A stretch of DNA of 64,000 bases, taken from contig CM060963.1 in NCBI GenBank assembly GCA_030765045.1, positions 121,036,735-121,100,734 on the forward strand, given 5' to 3'. Both the position numbers and the translations under genes were made by a program. How positions within the stretch are numbered: position 1 is the first letter of the stretch; the number at the start of each line of letters is the position of its first letter. The stretch comes from Tenodera sinensis (Eukaryota; Arthropoda; Insecta; Mantodea; Mantidae). Below the pieces are notes generated by a model. The model was not told where the DNA came from. It ran no database searches and worked only from the letters and a program-made list of their open reading frames with translations. Positions 11,350-22,000 of this stretch are shown piece by piece.

Positions 11350-12340
11350 AAACACGCGAAGCTCTTATACTTCAAGACATTAAGCATCTCTACATTTTTA
11401 AAAGTAAGTCTGTTTCTACTAGGAGATAGAATATATTTGTAGATGCTAAAGCGTCTTTCGACATCCACAGAAACCAGCGGGACAAATCTTGTATTCACCC
11501 GGAATGGCAATGCTACAGATGTGGCGAAATCCTCAATATCCGGATTCTTCTGAAGACTAAACTCAAGTTTGTCTTTGGCAAAGCCATCTAACTGTTCCCT
11601 TCGCTTTTTCCAAACCTTGTTCTTCTAATAGTTTAATAACTGTCAGGTACTTGTAACTATGGATACAATATAGTTCTGTCTGCAAATTATGCATTTTCTC
11701 CGGTAACAGAAGTTGCTGTGCCTTGAAAGTTGCACATGCGTCGGCTGGATCCAAAGAAAACACATATTCTTTAATTTTGTCAAAATCCTCACACAACATA
11801 GCAGCACACTCGATCCAAGATCCCCAGCGAGTGATTGATGACCGGAAAATTTGGAAGGGGCAGGCCAGCGGTTTCCTTGCAGACCACAACACGATCCGGT
11901 AGAATCTTCTTCAAGGCAAAGATGAACTGATTTGCGATGTCGTATTCGTTCCTTATGGATTCACAAACCCTGTAAAGGGCATGAACCAAGCATGCTATAT
12001 GCTTCAACTTAGAAAATAAAGGCTTCAATTGGTTAACAGCTGAAACCATGTATGGAGCCTGGTCCGTAACCACAAGAACTTTTTCAAACTCGATACCAGC
12101 AGGCCAGAGTTGTTGACAAAGGTTCATAATTATTGATTGCATTACTGTACTGACATTGGCTTTCTGCAGCTCATATATTTTTAACATGGGCTTAACTTTC
12201 TCCCCTGCTAAGAGAAAAACTAAAATGTCCAAACCATACCGCTACGTTTATGGTTTCATCCACAATGATTCCCACATCGCAGACACCTTTTCCTTGATTC
12301 TTTGTATGGTTTCTTGGTAAACAGGCTCCATGTAGTTTTG
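11350..12340 (-). pseudogene. hAT-1 transposase, C-terminal two thirds (broken)
   Basis: A CGGBP1-type hAT transposase is spread over shifted frames. VQNYMEPVYQETIQRIKEK (about 12290-12340) is followed by VLVVTDQAPYMVSAVNQLKP, which includes a catalytic-type D. Next come KHIACLVHALYRV, with the hAT C-x2-H motif, then PVITRWGSWIEC (about 11815-11850), where the family has PVLTRWGTW, and LDPADACATFKAQQLL. The dimerisation block VSVDVERRFS lies near 11455. At least three frameshifts are visible. It joins the fragment at 14038-14146 across the repeat array. DNA cut-and-paste transposition is the family function; this copy cannot encode it. Confidence 0.8.
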
Positions 12341-12925
12341 TACTTTCTCTACAGGTAAGTAGAGAAAACACTGTATTCCACCTAAAAATTCGATGCCGAG
12401 ATTTCACCGGAAATATGCTTTGAGGCCCCCTGAATAAAAAAAAAAATAAAAAAAAAAAAAAAATAAAAAAAAAACATTTTTAGAAAAAGGTCGGTGTGTG
12501 TGTGTGTCGACAGCATAACTCAAAAACGAAAAGTCGGTTAAAAACCAAAGTTGATATTTAAGTTTGATGTCTTTCAAGGATGCGACACGAAGATTTTACA
12601 GAAAATAGCCCAACCCTAAATTACCCTTTACATGGGAAATGTTACGAAAATTTTGATTTTCTTGTAAATGGCTCTAATGAAATGTATATTTTGAATTTTC
12701 TCCCTATCGTCTATGTAGTCCTGTTTAGTCTGGATAACTTTTGAATAACTCGTAAACCGTAAGAGACAAAATCTTACTATACAAAAAATGTGGATCTTGA
12801 TAAAACACAGTTTATGTATAAATACATTTTTTGTAGAGTGAACCATCTCGGAGATATTCCTTGTTATGTGTGTCAGTTTCGGAAAACTTAAAGCTTTCGT
12901 GAAATTGAACATCGTTGTTCATTTT
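12341..12925 (+). repeat. ~850-bp repeat, copy b (end module missing)
   Basis: Starts TACTTTCTCTACAGGTAAG and follows the family consensus through the GTCGACAGCATAACTCAAAA segment to CATCGTTGTTCATTTT. It lacks the ~230-bp end module and an internal block, and is followed head-to-tail by copy c. An A-rich stretch at about 12437-12474 has replaced part of the left arm. Confidence 0.85.
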
Positions 12926-13780
12926 TACTTTCTCTACTGGTAAGTAGGGGAAGTATTGTATTCCACCCAAAAATTCGATGTCGAGATTTCACCGGAAATA
13001 TATGTTTTGAGACCCCCTGAATCCAAAAAAAGAATTTTTAGAAGAAGGTCCGTGTGTGTGTCTGTGTCAGTCTGTCAGTCTGTGGACAGCATAGCTCAAA
13101 AACGAAAAGTCGATTAAAAACCAAAGTTGGTATTTAAGTTTAATGTGTTTCAAGGATGCGACACGAAGATTTTGAAGAAAATAGCCCCACCCTAAACTAC
13201 CCTTTACATGGAAAATTTTTCGAAAATTTTGATTTTCTTGAAAATGGCTCTAACGATTTTGATTAAAATGTCATATGTTTGAGATATTTGGATGACAAAT
13301 GAAATGTATATCTTGAATTTTCTGGATATAGCCCCTGTAGTCGTATTTATTCTGGACGACTTTTGCATAACTGGTAAACCGTTAGCGATAGACCAAATTA
13401 TACTCTACAAAAAAAGTAGATCTTGCTAAAATACACAATTTATGTCTCAATAAATTTTCTTGTAGGATGAACCATTTCGGAGATATTCCTTGTTATGTGT
13501 GTGAGTTTCGGAAAACTTAGAACTTTCGTGAAATGGATCATCGTTGTTCATTTTTTTATATGTTAAGTGTGCAAAGACAACAGAATCTCAAACATTTGAC
13601 TATCGCACAAAGCCTACTGTATTCTAACATTCCCCTTGCACCTACAAGGAAATAAGAAATAAGGTAATTTGTACAAATGTGTATCTCAACTATCAAGAAA
13701 GAAGATATAGGAATAAGAGTTTGTAAGAATGGTTAGTACAAGAGTAGAGAAAGTCATGTGAGTGCAACACATCAGATTTT
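12926..13780 (+). repeat. ~850-bp repeat, copy c (near full length)
   Basis: The most complete reference copy here. It starts TACTTTCTCTACTGGTAAGT. Landmarks in order are TGTATTCCACCCAAAAATTC, a (GT)n-(CTGT)n segment, GGACAGCATAGCTCAAAAAC, AGCCCCACCCTAAACTACCC, GGAGATATTCCTTGTTATGT, ACCTACAAGGAAATAAG and the end GTGCAACACATCAGATTTT. The start ACTTTCTCTAC is complementary to GTAGAGAAAGT about 27 bases from the other end, forming an 11-bp inverted repeat. No conserved open frame is shared between copies, so it appears non-coding. Class unknown. Confidence 0.85.
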
Positions 13781-14023
13781 TTTTATATGTTAAGCCTGCA
13801 AAGAGAACGGGATCTCAAAGCTTTAAAAGATTTGACTATCGCTCAAAGCCTACTGTATCCCCGTATTACCATATTCCCCTTGCACCTACAAGGAAATAAG
13901 CAATAATACATTTCTGTAAATGTTTAGCTCAACTAACACGAAGAAGATATAGGAATAAGAGTTCTTAAGAGTGGTTAGTGCAAGAGTAGAGAAAGTCATG
14001 TAAGTGCAACACATCAGATTTTT
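13781..14023 (+). repeat. ~850-bp repeat, copy d (end module only)
   Basis: A second tandem copy of the ~230-bp end module, starting TATATGTTAAGCCTGCAAAG and ending GTGCAACACATCAGATTTTT. The hAT-1 transposase frame resumes directly after it. Confidence 0.85.
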
Positions 14024-14037
14024 CTTAAAGTACTCTC

Positions 14038-14146
14038 ATTCGGCATTGACATCTTTGTGTATTTTTCAAGAAATCCCTTGAAGGCTGGATGGTTCACCTT
14101 ATTGAGAGGAATGCCTGCTTGTGTAAGAGCTGCGCACAACTCAATG
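14038..14146 (-). pseudogene. hAT-1 transposase, internal fragment
   Basis: Minus-strand translation gives ELCAALTQAGIPLNKVNHPA followed by FKGFLEKYTKMSMPNESTL, matching the conserved 'PL.KVN.P.F..FLEKY...PDESTLR' block of CGGBP1-type hATs. It ends exactly at the 8-bp duplication of hAT-2 and continues on the far side of that insertion at 16308. Confidence 0.85.
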
Positions 14147-16307
14147 CTGATTACTAGAGCAACCCACATTATGCTTTATCTTTTTGATATCTTTATGCTT
14201 TATTTTTTATAATGTATTCCTTTCATACAAATAAACTTCAGTAACTTAAATGATTTCTTTTTCGAGACAGTAAAACAAGTTTCTTACATAAAGTTACACA
14301 TGAACACACTACAATTAAAGAACAAAGCTAAAGAATGAAAATCTAGTCATCCGTGTCATTCTCAGTCTCTGTACCACGTTCTGAGGTTGATTAATTGCAA
14401 GTTTCAGGTGAGATTCAAGATTTTCTTCTGTGAGACATGGCCGTTTAGAATTTAAAATCCAATTGAGCTTAGAAAAGCTTCTCTCAACCGAAGCAGACGA
14501 TGGGGTATCATCATTGCCTTCATTGCTAGCTTACTTATTGTAGGTATCTTAGTGGAATGTTTCTGCCAGAAGGATAAAGCAGTAGTAGAATACAAATTTT
14601 CTTCTTTTACCATTGCTGCATATGTTGATATTTCTTCCAATGTGTCTTCTTCCAATCTTCCAATCAGTGTTAGAGAAGCGTTTCAGTTCACCTGAAGTGA
14701 AGATGAAATAAATCTGCTCAGGAACGGCTAATGTTGCATCCAAATCCTGAACTTCCTTCCAGAAGCTTTTTGCAGCATGGCGTCCATTCATATACATCTC
14801 ATACTTTTTACATGATACACCAGAACTTTGAAGCATATGCAGAACTGAGGACAGACTAAGCCAGGTCTTTGTTGCATCAGTGTTGTTTGATTCCAAGACC
14901 TGAATTTGTTTACAAATACCATCACAGATTTCAGATATAGTTCTAAGTTGAAGGGTTTTATTTTCAATTAGTCGTTTTAAATTTGTTACAGCAGCACTAC
15001 CTTCACCATCTTCCAGATCGATCCAACGTGTAACTGCATTGAAATTGATGCTGTGATATTTTCCTGCTTTCAACCATGTGCCCCAACGAGTGATTACAGG
15101 GACTGGAGGTAGATCAGGTGCTTCTGATTCTTTTAAGCATTCCAGTAATCTCTCTTCTGGCTGGAGTTTTCACTAAAGCTGTCTTAACAGCTGCAATGAA
15201 TTCATCAGCAATATTGAGCTCAAATCTAATCTCTTCAGCACAAAGATGCAACTCCAGCCAATCGCCTGCCAGCAGAAAGCATATACTTTGCACTGTCCGA
15301 AATAAGAGCAATAAAATTAGACCTGTGAACACCAATAAGATCTAGTGTATCAAGTATTAAATTTACTATTACATCAGTATTGCAATGTTGTACAATTTTG
15401 GTTTTTACAAGATGGGGTTTCTCGCCCAAAACACCCAATGGAGCAACAAGAATATTCACCACCTTACGATTATTTATATCTGTCGTTTTGTCAACCACTA
15501 GATAAACAGATTTTCCCTCACATTTTGACTTGGTTTCCTGAAGGTCTTCTTCAGCACACTTGACAAGATATCTTCTGAAAGTGTTTTCACTGGGAGCCGG
15601 TTTCATATTTGTAGCTGTTGCTATCCACTGGTGAAACTGTTCGTTGCGGAAGACATGAAATGGAATACCAGCAGAAGTGAACGCTTTGACCATTTCTTTC
15701 ATATTATTCTTTGAATTTTCCATACGCTGCCACACGAGGTATGCTGCTAGGACTGCCTGAGGTTGAACAATGTCCATAACTTTGTTTCCGAAATCTGTGT
15801 TTAAAACTTTCCACATGCTTTTGCACAATGGACTTCTTTTCAAATTAATGCTCTCTGAACATAAGGTACACAATAGTTTTCCCTTTTCAGCCACAAAATG
15901 ATCTGTGGGAAACTCACGAACCCTTTGAATTGCATTGACAGCAGTTTTTGTCATGCTGATGTTCAACAGATATGAACTGCTCAGATTCAGATTGTATACT
16001 GATCATAAAACCATTAAACTTCACGCACAAGTTTATTGTTGGAATTGTTGATGGAAGCTATGTTTAATTTCTGCATTGAATCTATTTTTGGAAATTAACT
16101 GTCAGTTTAAAATCTAAGAATTGTACTTTAAATTACATATTGTGCTTTTATGCTTTATTTTTTAAAATTATGCTTTATTGTGCTTTTAAAACTTATTTAT
16201 TCCTAAATCTTAGACCCCCAAAGTCACGTTCTGGGTAGCAACCACATATCAAAAGCTCTGTTATGCTTTTTATGCTTATTGTGCTTTTGGGTTGCACTAC
16301 TGATTAC
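14147..16307 (-). mobile_element. hAT-2 element with 8-bp target duplications
   Basis: The element (14155-16299, 2145 bp) has ends reading inward TAGAGCAACCC on the left and TAGTGCAACCC on the right. It is flanked by perfect CTGATTAC copies at 14147-14154 and 16300-16307, which fit the hAT target consensus nTnnnnAn. ATGCTTT-type motifs are repeated just inside both ends. It is inserted into the transposase gene of hAT-1. A nearly complete but frameshifted transposase occupies the minus strand. Confidence 0.95.
14400..15966 (-). pseudogene. hAT-2 transposase (frameshifted)
   Basis: The first frame (15966-15235, 243 residues) begins MNISMTKTAVNAIQRVREF and includes a BED-finger-like segment (CTLCSESINL) and the block YLVVDKTTDINNRKVVNIL, with a catalytic-type D. 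It then shifts into 15335-15114 (ELNIADEFIAAVKTALVKTP). The next frame (15073-14549) follows DLPPVPVITRWGTW and spans 174 residues. A last frame (14655-14452) encodes KIPTISKLAMKAMMIPHRLL. At least three frameshifts separate these parts, and the C-terminal dimerisation motif is not clearly preserved. The order of parts matches a complete hAT transposase of about 500-550 residues, so the copy was once autonomous. Confidence 0.85.
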
Positions 16308-16502
16308 CTTAAAATTTTGGCTTTTTGAAGAACTCTGTTGAAACGCATTTTGTAACAGAGTCTGCCGCGATTTGTTTGCCTGAAAAGTCTTGCTCATTTG
16401 ATACTTAGAGCTGGAAATGTACTGTTTGATGCGATCTCGCTGGTGTTTTTCATCTAACGAAATTCCTGAATGGGTAAATAGTACATCGAATAACAGCTCC
16501 AT
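16308..16502 (-). pseudogene. hAT-1 transposase, N-terminal fragment
   Basis: The minus-strand frame includes MELLFDVLFTHSGISLDEKH and SRQTLLQNAFQQSSSKSQNF. It reads into KVI at the CTGATTAC target of hAT-2 and continues at 14146. It is the N-terminal linker of the CGGBP1-type hAT transposase, and no start codon was identified with confidence. Confidence 0.65.
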
Positions 16503-17272
16503 CTGTGTCTATGAAATCTTGTTTGAATTCCTGAGCCAGAATAGTAAGTAATGTAACATGGTAAAATCTAGTAATACACTCGTTTAGTAATGTAAAAAAG
16601 GACTAACACCAGTTCTCTTGCTAACTCAATGTGACTGTTACACAACTCATTCACTTGCTGTCCACTCTTATATAACACCGCGGTAATTACCAGAATGTTC
16701 TCATTTATGTTGGAACTTCTGTCTCAGCGATTTCTAGTAGCGTCAAGCAGAACCCAGAGTCAATAATAATTCTTGGAACTACGCGTGTACGGTTACTACT
16801 GTCTGTGCGTGACGACGTCTGTCACAGTAACAAACTCACATTTACGAACAGTAGGCTACTGATTCTGGCGAATTTAAAAGGATAGAATGATATACAATGA
16901 CAATGAGTCATTGTCAGTTACATTATTACGGGCTGCTTTATAGCGGTAAAGCAATAGAAAGAGGATTTGTTGTACACAATTATTTTCCATTGTTGTAGGT
17001 TTGATTTCAACTCCCGCGCAGCGTTTATTGAGTCAGGCTTACTCTTCACATGTTCACAGCACGCTGAGTAGATGTTAATTAAAAGTTAAATATTTTATAC
17101 TGATTAAAATCATAGGAAGGAAACTTAAAAGAAAAAGCCCCCTTTTTCTTTATGGGCATGATTGGGGGGGAAAAGGGATAAAGGTACCCAAAAAGGGTAA
17201 AAGTTGCATGAAAAAATGTATGCTCAAATTTAGCCTAAGAAAAAAGGTGCGCACCTAAAAATCCTAACCCTG

Positions 17273-17700
17273 GTTATTACCATTTATATAATCTTTCTTT
17301 AAAAAGTTGATAATTTATGGTAGTCATTTTTATGGAAATGAATTAAAAAGTGTTATTCCTATTACCTTATTACACTCTGAGGTATTCTGCAATCTGTGAT
17401 ATGGCATACTGACTTATGTGTGTTATGCTTACATAGCAGGTATCCCAATTCTCTTTTATTTGTACCAACACATCATAAGAATACAGGTGTCCTAAAAACA
17501 AAACACTGACAACGCTTAGTACATTGTACGGTACAGCAAACTGATCTGTTTCCAAATAAGAACTCCTGTCCGGAAATGCACGGTTTGCACGCTGTAGCGC
17601 ATTGAAGTGAGATGGATGTACGTTCACATTTCGTCAATAAACCCAACATCGAGCTGTCTACATTACAAACGAGCTTCGAACTGTGTACCTCCTAGTCATT
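17273..17700. other. unassigned sequence
   Basis: A minus-strand frame at 17370-17627 (85 residues) has no recognised motif. It lies downstream of the mariner remnant below and may be part of that element. Confidence 0.4.
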
Positions 17701-17704
17701 GCTC

Positions 17705-17956
17705 CTACCTATATCGGCGGTGGTGAGCCTGGTGACCCAATACTTGCGATTGTGTTTGAAGATTTTCAATCGCTCCGTGGACTCGATCCATAAGGTCCTC
17801 CACTAATGGTACAAGAGTGCCATACACCATATTCTGCATACAACTGCACAGAAAATAGCTGAGAGGTGTCAGATCTGGTGACCGTGCTGGCCATAGAAAT
17901 GGTACACCTCTACCAATCCATTGATTTGGATATACGACGTTAAGGTGATTCCACAC
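17705..17956 (-). pseudogene. mariner/Tc1-superfamily transposase fragment
   Basis: The 83-residue frame contains YPNQWIGRGVPFLWPARSPD followed by LTPLSYFL, then MVYGTLVPLVEDLMDRVHGA. The RSPDLTP block carries the catalytic D of the superfamily (usual form 'WPPRSPDLTPLDFFLWG'); the residues after LTP have decayed. Only the C-terminal third survives. A related fragment is at 62.9-63.3 kb. Confidence 0.8.
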
Positions 17957-18544
17957 ATTTACATCAAAGTGTGCTGGAGCTCAATTCCACCACTTCAGCA
18001 ACTGCGAACTGGCACATGTCGCACTGCTGTTAAAACGTTAATGTACTGGAAACTACACAAGTAACGCAGTAAGATGCGCACCAAGGACTCTGGAGGAATT
18101 TAGCGCATGTGGAAGAATGTTACTATACTCAGGTCGTTCATCCCAGTACACAGGTGGCTAAAGAGTTGCCTTGGGCTCGTATTAATATACCAAAACGAAT
18201 GTTAACAAATTGTTACAACCGCTCGTTCTCAAACCTCTCCAACATCCAAACCTGCATTTGTGGATAGATGTTCCTATTTGAAAACGGACCACTTTGCCAT
18301 CCCGCACAGCATACTAAGCGTTGTCAGTGTTCTGGAATTTCTAATTATACAAATAAAGGTTTACAGTGTTCGAGCTTATTTGAAGTTGTCATAATTCTAT
18401 CTTTTTCGAATCCTTCATATTTCTTTTATTATAGGACGACTGCCCCATAATACTATTCCATATCTAAATATACATTGAAAGAATGAAAAATAGACCATTT
18501 GTAGGGATTCTTTTAGAACTGCTGTTTTTAGGTTATCTAAGAGA
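17957..18544. other. unassigned sequence
   Basis: No feature was recognised; part may be decayed mariner sequence. Confidence 0.4.
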
Positions 18545-19511
18545 AATACCATCAGTGGCGGTTCCTGGGTGATCGCATACTCGCAACTGCACACCCAGTA
18601 ATTTTTTCCTGTATGTGTATATGTATTTACCTCTATGGACATACATACGAGAAGTCGAATGTCGAACTTTTCATATGAACTTGTTCGTTTAATTTTCCCG
18701 CACCCTCTTTACCAAATGTCAGCGCATTTAGCCAACAAGTTGTAGAAACGCATAAACCGGATTTTGCGACTGGTGAAGGAACCTTTAGGGTGAGGAGTCG
18801 CAGGGAAGAGCTTGTATTAAGGAATATGGCTTCTTAAAGCAGCATGGTCGACAAAGGAAAAACGTGATTGTTACCGCGCAAGCGCACTGCGTTCTCCAAG
18901 TCTTGTTTTCTTTGCTACGAGTATTTACTTCCCTCTACTTTAGCGGAAGTTGAATAACACCTGCTAGTCAACTTGACGTTTCTAAATATGTGACCATTTT
19001 CTATATTAAAATGACTTATGTTACTATTGTTAACACAGTTGCATCTAATTTTATTAAACCATTATAAATGCACATAATTACTCTTCATGTCGCAATTTGC
19101 TAAGGCCAATATTTTAGTATGGAATAGTTATCCTGTTTCAGTGTTTATTATTTTTTATGTTGGTGTTTCTGGCAGCAAACTGCATGCAGTTGTCTGCTCA
19201 TAGCGGGCAATTTGAGTATATGAAAGTGTGGAGATTAACATGGCGAAACTGAAGGAGATGAATCTTTTGGGTTTACTCTTAGAAGAGCTGTTTTCCGTGC
19301 TTATTTGCGAGTGAAAGAAACAGCATCCGGACAAATAATGGTTGTTGTGATATTGGTCATTTAAAACAAAAATATAGCAAAACATGAGAGCTCAATTGGC
19401 CACATGAATTGCGAATTAGAACTGTGTGGTGTGTGTCAGAGAAAGAGAGTAAAGGTGGGGAAGATGCTGCACATCCACTGTGACAAGTCACGAGCCGCCA
19501 CTGAAAACCAT
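18545..19511. mobile_element. hAT-type non-autonomous element, 951 bp
   Basis: Inverted ends CAGTGGCGGTTCCTG (18553) and, read inward from the right, CAGTGGCGGCTCGTG (19503) match at 13 of 15 positions. The flanks AATACCAT (18545-18552) and AAAACCAT (19504-19511) match at 7 of 8 positions, as expected for an 8-bp duplication. The ends begin CAG like many hATs. The interior shows no transposase. Confidence 0.8.
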
Positions 19512-19689
19512 ACATAATTTATTATATACCAAATCAATAAGTGGGTTCCCTGTTTATCAATTACGATACCAAGAAGTTTCACATTCTCAGTCTACATTTA
19601 CATGTTTTAAATTAAAGGTGTTTTGTGACTTGCTGACATTCATAAGGAAGCTTAAAGTTTGAGCTTGTTGCACGGTTTCATTTACAAAC

Positions 19690-20110
19690 TTAGTCAGCAA
19701 CTATAAGTCTTTATTCACATTAAGGAGGGTTGTACCATCCACACAGACAATTGTGTGGCAGGGGTAATATTTTGATACATCATTTATCATTACTAGAAAA
19801 AGTATAGACCTTAGTACTGAGCCCTGCAGAACCCCAATTTTAACCTTAGTGATGTCCAATTGCTTTCCTCCAACTGTCACTAGTTATTTGGGACCCTCTA
19901 GTATGATTTAAATGTAAGGTTTTTCCTTTCATCCCATATTTTTCTAGCTTTTTAAGCAAGATATCATCTACACAATTGAACGCTTTACTTGGGTTACAAA
20001 GTGTGCCTTGAGCCAGACCACCTTCTTCAAAAGCTTGGTAAATTTTTTCTATTTTTCTACAAATGCATCAACTGCTTGTAGCATTGATTTTTTTCTAGGA
20101 CATCCAATTG
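19690..20110 (-). pseudogene. LINE reverse transcriptase fragment
   Basis: On the minus strand, KIEKIYQAFEEGGLAQGTLC leads into NPSKAFNCVDDILLKKLEKY, the family's DLSKAFDCVDHDILL block with the catalytic D changed to N. GMKGKTLHL follows and then, after frame breaks, remnants of the GVPQGSVLGPLLF and YADDT regions appear (VLQGSVLRSILFLVMIND and a VDGT where YADD is expected). It belongs to the jockey/CR1 type of RT. Both ends are lost. Confidence 0.75.
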
Positions 20111-21265
20111 TGTTGAAATTCGGAGGTCACACCAATTTAGCATTAGCTAGTCTCATGATTGTGGGATCCTCTTTAACTTCGGCTGTTAGGTCACAGCTCA
20201 TCTCATTCTCTTGCCTTTGTTTGCCTCATGGTCTAAGAACATACAAAGAAATGCTGTTCTCATGTACATTTTTAGGTGTTATTCAGTATTATGGGAATTT
20301 ATATGAACCATTATAGGGTGCACTTATGTTAGTTCTCTTTCATGTCTCTAATTATATTAAATAGGCATGCAATTTTGGTTCTCATTAAGAATATTGATAG
20401 GTGAACTATTTGAACTGAAATATTGATGTTGGGAAAAACCACTCACCTATCTATAATCCACATTATCAAGTTAAGCAATAAACACTAAAAAAATTAAGTG
20501 ACGAACTTGGTCAAATCTTCTTACATACTGTTATCAGTATACCTCGGACTTTTAGTTCCTAAAACTCTTAAATTAGGTACCTAAAATAAGTTGGCCACAA
20601 ATCCAAATAGCTTATAAAATTACAAAAATAGGTGAACAAAACATGACATTTTATTTCCCATTACAAACTAGCCAAAACATTTGACGTCTTTTTGTAGATG
20701 TCCATAATTAGAATCACAGTAAACAACTAACACCTTGTTTAAGATTTACATTGAGAAGCTGCATCGCTTGTCAGATAACGCCATCTTATAAGCAAAAAAT
20801 GAGTGTTTCACATCAACGGATGTCACCGGAACATATTTATGTTGGTATTAGACACAAGGGAACAGCACATTCATATGTTCAGGTGTCTTGCCAGACAAGA
20901 TGTCAGTGCTTATTGCACCCTTCCCCAGCTTCAAAAGTGTTCTTAATGTCCTCCATATTATGCATTGATCACTGTGATTGTTGAGGCACGACTGGCATAC
21001 AGGCTTACACAGCATTTCCATGTTACCAAATGAATAAATTAAAAAAAGTAAAATTAGGTGCTTTTAGGTTGTACAGAACCACCATTTTTGAGGGCCCTCA
21101 TGATCTAGTTGTTGACAGGCCCGTAAACCCCACTACTCACTCACTCACCATTTTCGAACATATATTTCCATAATTAGTATATACACCACTTTTATTTTCT
21201 AAACATGAGGAACACAATAGGTTTTTACCTAAAATCCAAGGTCTGGTTATCAGTGAGCAAAAACA
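20111..21265. other. unassigned sequence
   Basis: Repeated short AATTAGGT(A/G)C and CCTAAAAT-like motifs occur at 20.57-20.63, 21.05 and 21.22 kb. They may be subterminal sequence of the hAT-like remnant that follows, but no terminal repeat was resolved. Confidence 0.4.
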
Positions 21266-21830
21266 CTAAGTTGCATCATTTACCAACAAAATCCCAAGTG
21301 CTGCTAACATTAGAAGCCAATCATCGTCTACTATATGCTCTGCCTGCCTCAATTCTGCAAAATGACATTTTATTGTCGTAGCTGCTTGAGAATGACAATT
21401 CCACTTTTTATCACTGTGTGAAGGAAGTTTGAAATCTTGTTTCTGCAAGAGTTCACTCTGTTTAGTAGATCTACTGAAGAACGTGTAGAACCTAGTGTGG
21501 TCACAAACAAATAGTAATATTTGTTTAATGTGTTTTGAACCATGCAATAGACCAAATTCATGTGATGGGCATAACCATGGATAAACATTGGAGTAAGATA
21601 AGATTGTCGCATAAGGTCCAGTGTCACAAGTCTGACATACCAGTCTCTTCCCTATTTCTCAAAATTTGAAGTTTACCATTATAATGGACTATAATCCTAC
21701 TAAGTACTCTTTTTCTAAAAGGATGTTTAGGGGAACTCAGACTGGACTTGTTTTCTTTCAACTCTAAGTAGCCTATATGGAAAGCTAGAAAAAAAACTTG
21801 TTTAACAATGCTGTCAATTGCCAGGATCAC
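21266..21830 (-). pseudogene. hAT/ZMYM-type transposase fragment
   Basis: Overlapping minus-strand frames contain MFIHGYAHHMNLVYCMVQNT, matching the 'F.HCYAH.LNLVL' motif of the TTF/ZMYM (DUF4371) branch of hAT transposases with the usual C replaced by G. NKYYYLFVTTLGSTRFYTFF and KKWNCHSQAATTIK follow. Frames shift between these parts. It is distinct from the CGGBP1-type hATs elsewhere in the window. Confidence 0.65.
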
Positions 21831-21834
21831 ATCA

Positions 21835-22000
21835 GCGTCGCTGGTGTGCTGGAATTTCGTCCCGCAGTTCTTTTACATGCCAGTAAATCTACTGATATGG
21901 AGCTGTCATTTTTAAGCACACTTAAAAACCATCAATCTGGGCCAGATTTGAACCTGTAGGCCAGCGTCTAACCCACTGAGCCACCCAGACCAACGTAACA
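21835..22000 (-). mobile_element. tRNA-derived SINE remnant
   Basis: Minus strand: a tRNA-like head TGGCTCAGTGGGTTAGACGC (A box) and AGGTTCAAATCTGG (B box), then a body with CAGTAGATTTACTGGCATGT and AAAGAACTGCGGGACGAAAT. The head-plus-body organisation and spacing are those of an insect tRNA-derived SINE. The 3' end is truncated. Confidence 0.8.

Larger units (their letters stand above)
11169..17272 (-). mobile_element. composite hAT-1 element with nested insertions
   Basis: The right end (about 17251-17272), read inward on the minus strand, is CAGGGTTAGGATTTTTAGGT. The left end near 11177-11190 shares GATTTTTAGGTGC. AAAAGGTGC-type motifs recur just inside both ends. A decayed hAT transposase reads on the minus strand between them and resumes after each of two insertions: a repeat array at 12341-14023 and the hAT-2 element at 14155-16299. 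GTTATTAC at 17273-17280 fits the hAT target consensus nTnnnnAn, but I found no matching copy on the left, so the left boundary is uncertain. Confidence 0.7.

Noticed and set aside
12628..12912. 94-codon minus frame in repeat copy b
   Set aside because: Other copies of the repeat do not preserve it; the frame is a by-product of AT-rich sequence.
12341..13780. ~850-bp repeat as a Helitron
   Set aside because: The start contains TCTCTAC but there is no CTRR end or 3' hairpin, and the inverted repeat near the ends does not suit Helitrons.
11169..17280. 8-bp target duplication for hAT-1
   Set aside because: GTTATTAC on the right has no convincing partner next to the left terminus near 11169, so I do not claim one.
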